40,132 bases of DNA from Raoultibacter massiliensis (GTDB lineage Bacteria; Actinomycetota; Coriobacteriia; Coriobacteriales; Eggerthellaceae): positions 1,818,831-1,858,962 of the forward strand of contig NZ_LT962671.1 of NCBI RefSeq assembly GCF_900199545.1, read 5' to 3'. How positions within the stretch are numbered: the stretch's first letter is position 1; every line of letters begins with the position of its first letter. A program made the translations under genes and the position numbers. Under the pieces are notes generated by a model. The model made no database searches. It worked only from the letters and a program-made list of their open reading frames with translations, and was not told where the DNA came from. This document shows, piece by piece, positions 1 through 7,874 of this stretch.

Positions 1-14
1 CAGAGCAAGGTGCG

Positions 15-153
15 AATCTGGCTGAAAAATCCACTTTGGGCAATCAAACCGGCAGCCTGTCTTTGCGCGACCTGCGCGTTTGCTGCGGATCGCAATCGCA
101 AATCGCTGATTATTGTGATTATCGTTGCCCAAAGTGGATTTTTCAGCCAGATT
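15..153. repeat. Small inverted-repeat element with 29-bp perfect arms
   Basis: Bases 15-43 are the exact reverse complement of bases 125-153, with an 81-base spacer. The arms contain the core CCACTTTGGGCAA. No target-site duplication is visible at the outer edges and no protein is encoded. It may be a miniature inverted-repeat transposable element or a strong RNA hairpin. A second element of the same design lies at 33655-33820. The rest of 1-328 holds the purH terminator and nothing else I can recognise. Confidence 0.7.
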
Positions 154-211
154 GCAATGAAGCCGTGTCACCCGCTGCCCAAAGACGCGCGCACGCTCAG
201 ACCCTCACGCA

Positions 212-247
212 AAAGCGGGTGCGAACCAATTCGTTCGCACCCGCTTT
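212..247 (-). terminator. Rho-independent terminator downstream of purH
   Basis: Bases 212-226 and 233-247 form a perfect 15-bp stem (AAAGCGGGTGCGAAC and its complement) around a 6-base loop. On the minus strand the stem is followed by TTTT, and it lies about 80 bases past the purH stop codon. It is the likely end of the sortase-purine operon. Confidence 0.75.
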
Positions 248-328
248 AAAACTCCGTTTGCATGCCTTCGCGTATCTGCGCGCCTTCGCGCATGCGGCCG
301 CCCATCGCGCGCCCGCGTGCGGCGCGGC

Positions 329-1903
329 TTAGTGACGGAAGTGGCGGTGCCCCGTGAACACCATGGCGATTCCGTGCTCATCGGCAGCAGCCACGACCTC
401 TTCGTCGCGGATCGAGCCGCCCGGTTGGATGACCGCCGTGACGCCGGCCTCCGCCAAAGCGTCGAGGCCATCGCGGAACGGGAAGAACGCATCGGAAGCG
501 GCTACGGCCCCGACAGCCTTCTCGCCCGCCTGCTCGACGGCGATCCGAGCGGAATTCACGCGATTCGGCTGTCCGCCGCCCACGCCGACGGTCGCATGGC
601 CCTTCGCGATGAGAATCGCGTTGCTCTTGACCGATTTGCACACCTTCCAGGCGAAAACAAGCTCCTCCATCTCGGCTTCGGTGGGCTGGCGCTTGGTGGC
701 AACCGTGAACGCCGCCGGGTCTTCGGCAACCGCATCGGAGTCCTGGCAAAGCAGGCCGCCCTCAACCGAGCGGAACTCGACCTCTTTGCCCGCAGGATTC
801 ACGCCACCCGTGGCGAGCAGGCGCGCGTTGGGCTTCGATTCGTACATGGCAAGCGCATCGCCTGCGAACTCGGGGGCAATGATGGCTTCGACGAACTGCT
901 TGTTTTCGAAGATCGCAACCACGATGTCGGAGGTGACGGGGCGGTTGAAGGCCATGACCCCGCCGTATGCGGAGACGGGATCGCACTCATGCGCTTTCTT
1001 GTACGCCGCGACGATATCGTCGTCCACGCACACGCCGCACGGCGTGAGGTGCTTGACGATCACGCACGCAGGCTCATCGAACTCGCGCACCGCAGCCCAC
1101 GCCGCATCGAGATCGAGGTAGTTGTTGTACGAAAGCTCCTTGCCCTGAAGCTGGCGGGCGTTCGCGAGGCTATGATCGGCCATCTTGTAGGCGTCGCGAC
1201 GGTAGAACGCGGCATTCTGGTGCGGGTTTTCGCCGTAGCGCAAATCCTGAACCTTCGAAAGAGCCAAATCGATGCGAGCGGGAAACTCGGCATCGGCATC
1301 CCCCGCGATCTGTTGGGCCAGCCATGCGGCGATGGAGCCGTCATAGGCATTCGTAGTCTCGAACACCTGCAACGCAAGCGAAAGACGGGTGCTGCGCTTG
1401 GTGGCACCGCCGTTCGCACGCATCTCATCGAGAATCTCGTCGTACATATCGGGGCGCGTCACCACGGCGACCGATTCGAAGTTCTTCGCGGCAGAGCGGA
1501 GCATGGAGGGGCCTCCGATGTCGATGTTTTCGATGCACGTATCGAAATCGGCGCCCGAGTCGACCGTTTTGGTGAACGCGTATAGGTTCACGACCACCAT
1601 GTCAATCATCTCGATGCCGTGTTCGGCAGCCTGGGCCATGTGATCGGCGTTATCGCGCTTGGCGAGCAGACCTCCGTGCACCTTCGGGTGCAGCGTCTTC
1701 ACGCGGCCGTCCATCATCTCGGGAAACTCGGTCACGTCGTCGATGGGCGTTACAGGCACGCCCGCCTCGGCAAGCACGCGCGCTGTGCCGCCAGTCGAAA
1801 TGATCTCTGCGCCGAACTCGGTTGCGAGCGCCGACGCGAACTGAACTACCCCGCTCTTATCGGTAACCGAGATGAGCACTCGCTTGACCTTCGGATCTTT
1901 CAC
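329..1903 (-). CDS. purH: Bifunctional AICAR formyltransferase/IMP cyclohydrolase PurH
   Basis: This enzyme catalyses the last two steps of IMP synthesis: formylation of AICAR with 10-formyl-tetrahydrofolate, then ring closure to IMP. The 524-residue protein has the usual length. An MGS-like cyclohydrolase domain (about residues 1-150, with STGGT and DGRVKTLHPKVHGG) is followed by the transformylase domain. That domain carries RYGENPHQ at 222-229, the catalytic Lys-His pair in VKHLTPCG (K284, H285) and the typical end FTGHRHFRH. A GTG start at 1901-1903 is chosen because AAGGAG lies just upstream and the protein then begins VKDPKVKRVLISVTDKSG. A longer frame reaching 2026 would overlap the preceding gene. 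The start lies 1 base after the stop of the XdhC-like gene, so the two are probably translationally coupled. Confidence 0.96.
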   Translation of the reverse strand: MKDPKVKRVLISVTDKSGVVQFASALATEFGAEIISTGGTARVLAEAGVPVTPIDDVTEFPEMMDGRVKTLHPKVHGGLLAKRDNADHMAQAAEHGIEMIDMVVVNLYAFTKTVDSGADFDTCIENIDIGGPSMLRSAAKNFESVAVVTRPDMYDEILDEMRANGGATKRSTRLSLALQVFETTNAYDGSIAAWLAQQIAGDADAEFPARIDLALSKVQDLRYGENPHQNAAFYRRDAYKMADHSLANARQLQGKELSYNNYLDLDAAWAAVREFDEPACVIVKHLTPCGVCVDDDIVAAYKKAHECDPVSAYGGVMAFNRPVTSDIVVAIFENKQFVEAIIAPEFAGDALAMYESKPNARLLATGGVNPAGKEVEFRSVEGGLLCQDSDAVAEDPAAFTVATKRQPTEAEMEELVFAWKVCKSVKSNAILIAKGHATVGVGGGQPNRVNSARIAVEQAGEKAVGAVAASDAFFPFRDGLDALAEAGVTAVIQPGGSIRDEEVVAAADEHGIAMVFTGHRHFRH

Positions 1904-1904
1904 C

Positions 1905-2891
1905 TTAGCTCCTTCCCAAACTGGCTTCGTGCTTCGCACGGGCCTCTTCGCTGTAACGTTGCCGGTACCTGACGTCCACAAGCTCGGCCACAATGGATAT
2001 AGCCAGCTCGGCGGGTGTCTTCGCACCGAATTTCAAACCTATCGGCCGCTTCACGCGCTCCCAATCCGCGTCGGTCATCCCCGCTTCGCGAACCAGTTCG
2101 TACACGCGCTCGTTCTTGCCGGCGCATCCCATCATCCCCACGTAATGCACGTTGTTCGCAAGCGCCCAAACGCAGCCCTCGGGGTCGAACATATGCCCGC
2201 GCGTGAGCACGCACACGTAATCGGAATCATCTGCTTTGATCTTGTCGAGCTCGTCGAAACCCGGAAGAACGATGCGATGAGCATCGGGGAAACGGCTCTC
2301 GTTCACATATGCGGGGTCGTAATCCACAACCGTCACATCGAAGCCGACATGATGAGCGAGCGCGGCAACCTCGCTCGAAGCGTCGCTTGCCCCAAGCAGC
2401 CACACGCGAACCGAATCGAATAGGGGCACGCTTGCCCACGTGAGGCCCTCGAACTGCTCGTTGTGCATCGAGGGACCGCGAGTCACGTCCTTCATTTGGA
2501 AGAAATCGCGCGGCGAATACGGGCGCGAGGCGACGCACTCTTTCGCATCGTTGCAGAAGAACACGAGCGGCTCGCCGTCGGCCGAGCCCTCGTCGCCGTA
2601 CTTCTTCGTCACCTCGTTATCGGTGTTGGACATGGCGGCCTCGGGATCGTAGACGATCTTGAAGCCGATCCAGGCCAGATCACCGTCGTCCATCGCCTTA
2701 GCCGCCCGCTCGAACGTGGCGATGTCTGATTTGTCCAGGCTTCTCGCGATGACGTCGAGGTAATCGGGCGAAACGTGCTCGTTGCCCTCGGTCGCCTCGG
2801 CCGAGAAGCACGGGAAGTCCTCGGCTGTAAGCTCGGGCGTCAAGCCCTCGGTGAGGTCCCCGATGATCCTGGTCAGCGTTTCCCTATTCAC
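1905..2891 (-). CDS. XdhC/CoxF-family protein in the purine operon
   Basis: The C-terminal half of this 328-residue protein matches the XdhC Rossmann domain: a nucleotide-binding-like segment VWLLGASDASSEVAALA at about 163-179, VLTRGHMFD at 228-236, YVGMMG at 250-255, and PIGLKFGAKTPAELAISI at 283-300. XdhC proteins help load sulfurated molybdenum cofactor into xanthine dehydrogenase-type enzymes. The first 160 residues do not show the standard XdhC/CoxI N-terminal pattern, and I do not recognise them. The start is GTG at 2889-2891, overlapping the purN stop by 8 bases, and the stop lies 1 base before purH. No molybdenum hydroxylase gene is in the window. A role linking purine synthesis with purine oxidation is inference. 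Confidence 0.8.
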   Translation of the reverse strand: MNRETLTRIIGDLTEGLTPELTAEDFPCFSAEATEGNEHVSPDYLDVIARSLDKSDIATFERAAKAMDDGDLAWIGFKIVYDPEAAMSNTDNEVTKKYGDEGSADGEPLVFFCNDAKECVASRPYSPRDFFQMKDVTRGPSMHNEQFEGLTWASVPLFDSVRVWLLGASDASSEVAALAHHVGFDVTVVDYDPAYVNESRFPDAHRIVLPGFDELDKIKADDSDYVCVLTRGHMFDPEGCVWALANNVHYVGMMGCAGKNERVYELVREAGMTDADWERVKRPIGLKFGAKTPAELAISIVAELVDVRYRQRYSEEARAKHEASLGRS

Positions 2892-3528
2892 TGATGCGCA
2901 CCTTCCTCTCTTCGGTTATCGAGACGCGCCCGGCGGCAAGCCAGCGCAGCACCTCGGGATACAGCTCGTGCTCCGCTTCATGGATGCGAGCCTCAAGCGT
3001 TTCAAGCGTATCGTCTTCGCGGACCGCAACGGCGCGCTGGGCGATGATCGGCCCCTTGTCGTACTCGGCGTTGGCGAAGTGCACGGTGATGCCCGTCACC
3101 TTGACGCCGGCGTTGAAAGCGTCCTCGATGGCATGGGCTCCCTTGAACGAGGGCAGCAATGCCGGATGCAGGTTCAAAACCTTATCGGGATAGGCAAGCA
3201 GAACCTCCTCGGTCAGCTTGCGCATGTAGCCGGCCATGACCACGTACTCGGCACCCGCCCGCTTGAGTTCGGCGGCTATGATCTCGTTCGCCGTAGCCGG
3301 GTCGGCGTAGATGTCCTTGTTGAGCGAGCAGGTGGGGATGCCGTGCTCCTTGGCGCGCACGAGGCCGTACGCCTCGGGTCTCGACGAGATGACTTCGACG
3401 ATTTCGGCGTTCAGGCTCCCCTCTTCGATCGCATCGATGATCGCAGCGAGGTTCGTGCCGCTGCCGCTGAGCAATACGCCTATTTTGAGCTTACCGGTCA
3501 ATTTCGCACCCCTTCCGTCAACTTCCAT
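2884..3528 (-). CDS. purN: Phosphoribosylglycinamide formyltransferase PurN
   Basis: This is the folate-dependent GAR transformylase, step 3 of IMP synthesis. It shows the N-terminal phosphate-binding segment VLLSGSGTNLAAIIDAI, the catalytic Asn and His in VLNLHPALLPSFKGAHA, and the catalytic Asp in EYDKGPII. From the ATG at 3528 it has 214 residues. A TTG at 3499-3501, preceded by GGAAGGGG, would give LTGKLKIGVL at the N-terminus and a 205-residue protein nearer the family norm; I cannot decide between them. It follows purM after about 120 bases with no recognised gene, and overlaps the XdhC-like gene by 8 bases. Confidence 0.95.
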   Translation of the reverse strand: MEVDGRGAKLTGKLKIGVLLSGSGTNLAAIIDAIEEGSLNAEIVEVISSRPEAYGLVRAKEHGIPTCSLNKDIYADPATANEIIAAELKRAGAEYVVMAGYMRKLTEEVLLAYPDKVLNLHPALLPSFKGAHAIEDAFNAGVKVTGITVHFANAEYDKGPIIAQRAVAVREDDTLETLEARIHEAEHELYPEVLRWLAAGRVSITEERKVRISE

Positions 3529-3650
3529 AGTACACCGACCCGATGCGCTTCATCGGACCTTCGGGCGAAGGCAGCGCGCGCAAGGGCCGAAAAGCGGTTT
3601 TCCGCGCCATGCGCCAGCTGTCGATTCGGCGAGACCGCAATGCCTTTGCC

Positions 3651-4814
3651 CTAATCCGCCTCAGGCTCTTCGGCGTCGTTCGAGGCGAACAGGCAGCCTT
3701 CGTTCGCATAGACGACCTTGCCCTCGCCTTCGACGATGCGACCGACGCGGTAGGTCTTCTCGCCGGCTGCGGCGAGCGCCTCCTCGACGATGCCGACTTT
3801 CGCCGGATCGACGATGAGCACCATGCCGAGCCCCATGTTGAACGTTTTGAGCGCCTCGGTCTCATCGAGCTTGGCGGCGTTGCACACGAATGTCGCGATC
3901 GGAGGAACATCCCAAGTTCCCAGCTCCACCTCTGCATCGACCGTATCGGGAAGCGCGCGATCAAGGTTTTCCGAAATGCCGCCGCCCGTGATGTGCGCAA
4001 GGGCGCGAACCGCCTTGGGATGCTTCCTCAGCACCGAAAGCACCTGCTTCACGTAGATGCGCGTCGGGGCGAGCAACGCCTCCTCCACGCTCAAGCCGCC
4101 GAGTTCCTCGCGCTCGAGGCGCAGCTCGTAGTGGGTCTTTCCCTCCACGCACACCTTGCGGGCAAGCGAGTAACCGTTAGAGTGGAGGCCGCTCGAAGCG
4201 AGGCCGACAAGCACGTCTCCTACCTGCACGCGCTTGGGATCGAGCATCTCGGGGCGGTCGACCACCCCTACGCAGAAGCCCGAAAGGTCGTAATCATCAG
4301 GATCCATGACACCGGGGTGCTCCGCCATCTCGCCGCCGATGAGCGCGCAGCCCGCCTGCTTGCATCCTTCTGCAATGCCCGAAACAACCTCGGCGACCGC
4401 TTCGGCGCGAAGCTTGCCGATGGCGACGTAGTCGAGGAAGAACAGGGGCTCCGCGCCGGTTGCGAGGATATCGTTGGCACACATGGCCACAAGATCGATT
4501 CCCACCGTATCGTGCTTGTTTGCAAGCTGCGCCACCTTGAGCTTCGTACCTACCCCGTCGGTGCCGGAAACGAGGATGGGATCGGCCATGTTTTTAGCCG
4601 CAGCAATCGAGAACAAGCCGCCGAATCCGCCGATGTCGCCGATCACCTCGTCACGGTAGGTTTCATGGACGGCGCCTTTGATGGCGTCGACCGCACGAGC
4701 CCCTTCGGCGGTGTCGACCCCGGCCTGAGCGTAGGTCGTCGCACCCTGTGCCCAGCTCGGCATGGCGGGCGCATCGTCCCTTTCGACGGCGCTTACGGTG
4801 ATTCTCTCTGTCAT
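3651..4814 (-). CDS. purM: Phosphoribosylformylglycinamidine cyclo-ligase PurM (AIR synthetase)
   Basis: PurM closes the imidazole ring of AIR with ATP, step 5 of IMP synthesis. The 387-residue protein has the family motifs: SGTDGVGTKLKVA, the GGEMAEHPGV segment, GLASSGLHSNGYSLAR and HITGGGISENLDR. The ATG at 4812-4814 is chosen because AAGGAG stands 5 bases upstream and the product begins MTERITVS. A longer frame to 4889 would overlap purF. It carries about 35 residues before the region that usually begins with the YAQAGVD motif, so it is slightly longer than the common 340-350 residues. It lies 49 bases after purF. Confidence 0.95.
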   Translation of the reverse strand: MTERITVSAVERDDAPAMPSWAQGATTYAQAGVDTAEGARAVDAIKGAVHETYRDEVIGDIGGFGGLFSIAAAKNMADPILVSGTDGVGTKLKVAQLANKHDTVGIDLVAMCANDILATGAEPLFFLDYVAIGKLRAEAVAEVVSGIAEGCKQAGCALIGGEMAEHPGVMDPDDYDLSGFCVGVVDRPEMLDPKRVQVGDVLVGLASSGLHSNGYSLARKVCVEGKTHYELRLEREELGGLSVEEALLAPTRIYVKQVLSVLRKHPKAVRALAHITGGGISENLDRALPDTVDAEVELGTWDVPPIATFVCNAAKLDETEALKTFNMGLGMVLIVDPAKVGIVEEALAAAGEKTYRVGRIVEGEGKVVYANEGCLFASNDAEEPEAD

Positions 4815-4863
4815 CTCATCTCCTTGTACGAAAAACCTCGCCCGCTGCCCAGGCGCATGGCAT

Positions 4864-6333
4864 TTACTGCAATCCCGACGCTTCCGCAAAATCGGCTTTG
4901 GTCAGAAAACTATTCTTGCTGATGGACTCTGGAATGTCCACAGGATATTCGCCCGTGAAGCACGCTTCGCAGAAACCTTCGTGGTTCGCCCGGATCGAAT
5001 CGCGCAGGCCTTCGAGCGTGATGAAGGCAAGCGAATCGGCACCGATGAACTCGCACATTTCGGCGTTGGTCATGTTGGCGGCGATCAGCTGGTCGCGCGA
5101 ATCGGTGTCGATGCCGTAAAAGCACGGCCATAAAACCTCGGGGCTCACGATGCGCAGATGCACTTCGGCAGCTCCCGCTTCGCGCAGCATGTCCACGAGC
5201 TTTTTTGACGTATTGCCGCGCACGATGCTGTCGTCGATCACGACGAGCCGCTTGCCTGCGATAACCGACGGCAGCGGATTGAGCTTCAAACGGATGCCGA
5301 GCTGGCGCATGGCCTGAGTCGGTTGGATGAACGTGCGTCCGACATAGCGGTTCTTCACGATGCCATCGGCGTACGGAATGCCGCTCTCGGCTGCGTAGCC
5401 CATCGCGGAGGGCACGCCCGAATCGGGCACGCCGAGCACGAGATCGGCTTCGACGGGTGATTCCCGAGCGATAACGCGCCCCATGTTGCGGCGAGCCTGG
5501 TACACGCTCATGCCGTCGAGAACGCTGTCGGGTCGCGCGAAATACACATACTCGAAAATGCAGGCGGCACGCCTGCGGGGGGCAACCCCCTGCTCGGAGT
5601 GCATTCCCTCGTCGTTGAAACGCACGATCTCGCCCGGCTCCACATCGCGCACGTATTCTGCTCCCACGATATCAAGGCCGCAGGTTTCGCTTGACACGAC
5701 CCACCCGCGATCGTCGGGAAGCCTCCCGACGCACAGCGGCCGGATGCCGTTCGGGTCGCGAAACGCATAGAGCGAATCGGGGCTTGCGAGCACCATAGCA
5801 TAGGCGCCCTCGAGCGTTTCCATCGCATGGCGGATGCCGTTTCTCAGGTGATGGGTCTGCTGGGTGACGTAGCCGATGGCCTTCGCGGCCACCTCGCTGT
5901 CGGTATGCGAGCGGAATTGCACGCCCTCGCTTATGAGGCTCGTGCGGATGGCGTTGGTGTTGACGAGCGTGCCGTTGTGGGCAAGCGCGATAAGCACGTC
6001 GTCGATGGCGGAAATGTGCGGCTGCGCGGCTTCCCACGAGGCCGCTCCCCCGCTTGTCGAATAGCGGGCATGCCCCACGGCCACGAACCCGTCGAGAGCG
6101 GCGAGGGTCGATTCGTCGAACACCTGCGTCACAAGCCCGAGATCCTTTGCAACCGTGATGGTCTCGCCATCGCCGACGGCGATGCCCGCGCTTTCCTGCC
6201 CGCGATGCTGCAGGGCCTGCAAGCCGAAGCACGCCATGCGGGCAACGTCTTCGCCCTTCGCGTACACGCCGAAAACGGCACATTCCTCTTCAGGTCGATC
6301 GGGCCTTTCCCCGGGAAACGCAGACTGGCTCAT
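4864..6333 (-). CDS. purF: Amidophosphoribosyltransferase PurF, iron-sulfur type
   Basis: PurF commits PRPP and glutamine to purine synthesis. The 489-residue protein has a short propeptide ending at EEE17, followed by Cys18 (CAVFGVY), the glutaminase nucleophile exposed by self-cleavage. The PRPP loop is VVIDDSIVRGNTSKK. The four cysteines that hold a 4Fe-4S cluster in the Bacillus subtilis enzyme appear to be present: one in AACIFEYVYFARPDS, one in PCFYGID, and two in CEACFTGEYP. This makes an oxygen-sensitive enzyme of the Bacillus type likely. The ATG at 6331-6333 overlaps the stop of the sortase gene as ATGA, so purF translation is probably coupled to the sortase. Confidence 0.96.
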   Translation of the reverse strand: MSQSAFPGERPDRPEEECAVFGVYAKGEDVARMACFGLQALQHRGQESAGIAVGDGETITVAKDLGLVTQVFDESTLAALDGFVAVGHARYSTSGGAASWEAAQPHISAIDDVLIALAHNGTLVNTNAIRTSLISEGVQFRSHTDSEVAAKAIGYVTQQTHHLRNGIRHAMETLEGAYAMVLASPDSLYAFRDPNGIRPLCVGRLPDDRGWVVSSETCGLDIVGAEYVRDVEPGEIVRFNDEGMHSEQGVAPRRRAACIFEYVYFARPDSVLDGMSVYQARRNMGRVIARESPVEADLVLGVPDSGVPSAMGYAAESGIPYADGIVKNRYVGRTFIQPTQAMRQLGIRLKLNPLPSVIAGKRLVVIDDSIVRGNTSKKLVDMLREAGAAEVHLRIVSPEVLWPCFYGIDTDSRDQLIAANMTNAEMCEFIGADSLAFITLEGLRDSIRANHEGFCEACFTGEYPVDIPESISKNSFLTKADFAEASGLQ

Positions 6334-7511
6334 GCGACGTCTCCCGCGGCGTCTTCGGCAGCTGCCGCATCTTCGGGATCGATCGATCCGCCCGCATCGT
6401 CTTCGGGTGTGCTCGCGTTCGCGGGGACCGCGCTGTCGGCAACGTTTGCGAACAGCACGATGCGATCGTTGGTCGCCGAGTAATCGGCGCAGGTGACGAA
6501 CGCGAACATCTTCTCGACGCCGTCGGCCGCCACCGTGGCGGGATCGGGCGTGACCGTGCTGCGGTCCATCTTGTCCTGAACGTAGGATTGCAGCTCTTCG
6601 GCATCGGCGAAACTCGGCTGGGCAAGCGGGTCGCTCGCATCCACCACCACGAGCGAGAACGTGGTCAGCTTGTAGTTGCGCTCGGGCGTGAAGATGTAGA
6701 CGGTGCGATGTTCGTTGAACGTGCCCTCGTCGCGAAAATCGGCGAACTGGGCGAACATCGAGCCGTCGTTCATGTGGTGGCCGTACACGATGTTGTTCGC
6801 GTCGGAAAAATCAGCCGCATTCTCGGCGGCAAGGAAGATGGCGCCGTACGAGGCAAGCCAGTTCGTCTCCCCGAGAAAATCGGTCTTGAGGTACTTGTCG
6901 TTGTTATCGGTATGGACGATCGGATAGTTGACCATCGTGCCGGGCACGTAAACCCAACCCACCGTATCGGGGTTGATGGCCTTGAGCGCATCCCAATCGA
7001 TGACGACATCGGAAAGCGCGGTGGCCTCGATGTCCGCGGGTTCCTCGAACGCTTCGGTGGCGATGGAGCTGTACTTGTCCTGCCCCTGCCAATAGCTGAA
7101 GGCGATTACGCCGAGTGCGATAAGGGCCCCGATGAAAACAACGAGGGCGATCCAGAAGACGACCCGCCACGGGCCGCCCTTCTTCTTCTGTTTGCCGACC
7201 ATATCGCGCCCGTAGCGCGCCCCGCCCTGCGCCGGCGCATAACCCTGCTGGCCCGGCCTGCGGCCCTGCGCCTGCCGCTGCACGCTGGGGCGCGACGAAG
7301 CGCTTCGCGCCTGCTGCCGGCCCTGCGCATCTACGGAAGGCTGCTGGCCCGAAGCCCCGGTGCGAGGCTGTCCGCCCTGCGCGCCGGGGCGGGATTGGGG
7401 TTGGCGGGACGAAGCTTGGGGATACGCATCGCGCGGCATTCCGGAGTTCGCGTCAGGCTGGGCATGGCGCGCCCGGGGGGATGCGTCTTGATTGTGCCGG
7501 TTGTCAGCCAT
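6330..7511 (-). CDS. srtB: Class B sortase
   Basis: Sortases are membrane-anchored transpeptidases that join surface proteins or pilins to the cell wall or to each other. The 393-residue protein starts with about 115 residues rich in Gln, Arg, Ala, Pro and Gly, likely disordered and cytoplasmic. One membrane helix follows at about 116-139 (VVFWIALVVFIGALIALGVI), then the sortase fold. Catalytic residues are the His in IVYGHHMNDGSMF (H245), Cys341 in FAFVTCADYS and Arg350 in SATNDRIVLF. The tail of about 40 residues is acidic and Ala-rich. The ATG at 7511 follows AAAGG at good spacing. It is the first gene of the purine operon and overlaps purF by 4 bases. No obvious substrate with a sorting signal is in the window. 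Confidence 0.93.
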   Translation of the reverse strand: MADNRHNQDASPRARHAQPDANSGMPRDAYPQASSRQPQSRPGAQGGQPRTGASGQQPSVDAQGRQQARSASSRPSVQRQAQGRRPGQQGYAPAQGGARYGRDMVGKQKKKGGPWRVVFWIALVVFIGALIALGVIAFSYWQGQDKYSSIATEAFEEPADIEATALSDVVIDWDALKAINPDTVGWVYVPGTMVNYPIVHTDNNDKYLKTDFLGETNWLASYGAIFLAAENAADFSDANNIVYGHHMNDGSMFAQFADFRDEGTFNEHRTVYIFTPERNYKLTTFSLVVVDASDPLAQPSFADAEELQSYVQDKMDRSTVTPDPATVAADGVEKMFAFVTCADYSATNDRIVLFANVADSAVPANASTPEDDAGGSIDPEDAAAAEDAAGDVA

Positions 7512-7548
7512 AATGACCTTTCGGTAGCAGCTCATGTAAAACAAGAAA

Positions 7549-7576
7549 GCGTTGCGCATCGATGCCGCGCCAACGC
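7549..7576 (-). promoter_or_regulatory. Terminator-like hairpin in the leader of the sortase-purine operon
   Basis: On the minus strand, GCGTTGGCGC pairs with GCGCAACGC (9 bp, one bulged G, 9-base loop), and the stem is followed by TTTCTTGTTTT. This looks like an intrinsic terminator about 38 bases upstream of the sortase start codon. It could be an attenuator for the operon or a second terminator for upstream transcripts. I see no purine riboswitch consensus beside it. Confidence 0.5.
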
Positions 7577-7611
7577 TCCCCTTATCTCAGTTCAACTTCA
7601 TAATAAGCAAA

Positions 7612-7632
7612 GCGCCCCCGCGATGAGGGCGC
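7612..7632 (-). terminator. Rho-independent terminator after the 38-residue membrane protein gene
   Basis: GCGCCC at 7612-7617 pairs with GGGCGC at 7627-7632, and adjoining bases extend the pairing. On the minus strand the stem is followed by TTTGCTTATT. It separates the small gene from the sortase-purine operon. Confidence 0.6.
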
Positions 7633-7677
7633 ACATGCGGTTCTGTACGTAATATCCACGGCCGATGGCCGCATGCG

Positions 7678-7794
7678 TTACTTCTTCATCTCGTCGAAGA
7701 AACCCTTTGCAATGAAGATGACGATGATGAGAACGATAATTGCCACGATGACCCAAACGGCCTCGATCGGAATGGTTCCGAAGAAAGTTTCCAT
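7678..7794 (-). CDS. Small single-span membrane protein, 38 residues
   Basis: An ATG at 7792-7794 opens a 39-codon frame ending in TAA. The product starts METFFGTIPIEAVWV, continues as an unbroken hydrophobic helix of about 18 residues (VIVAIIVLIIVIFIA), and ends with the charged tail KGFFDEMKK. AAAGGGG lies 8 bases upstream, and a terminator follows about 45 bases after the stop. I do not recognise a family. A short N-terminal amphipathic part, one helix and a charged end resemble regulatory or scaffold microproteins, but the function is unknown. It lies 80 bases beyond the PPK2 stop codon on the same strand, so co-transcription is possible. Confidence 0.65.
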   Translation of the reverse strand: METFFGTIPIEAVWVIVAIIVLIIVIFIAKGFFDEMKK

Positions 7795-7874
7795 GCTTTA
7801 TACCCCTTTGCTCAAGCACCGCCTTCAGTGCCAGGCGCGTCGTTAAATAATACAGCGACAATAGTAACGCGGCA

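Noticed and set aside
317..1585. A 422-codon open frame on the plus strand opposite purH
   Set aside because: It is antisense to a clear purH and gives an Arg/His/Ala-rich product without motifs.
7512..7611. Purine riboswitch in the leader of the purine operon
   Set aside because: The conserved purine-aptamer core and loop-loop sequences are not found; only a terminator-like hairpin is visible.
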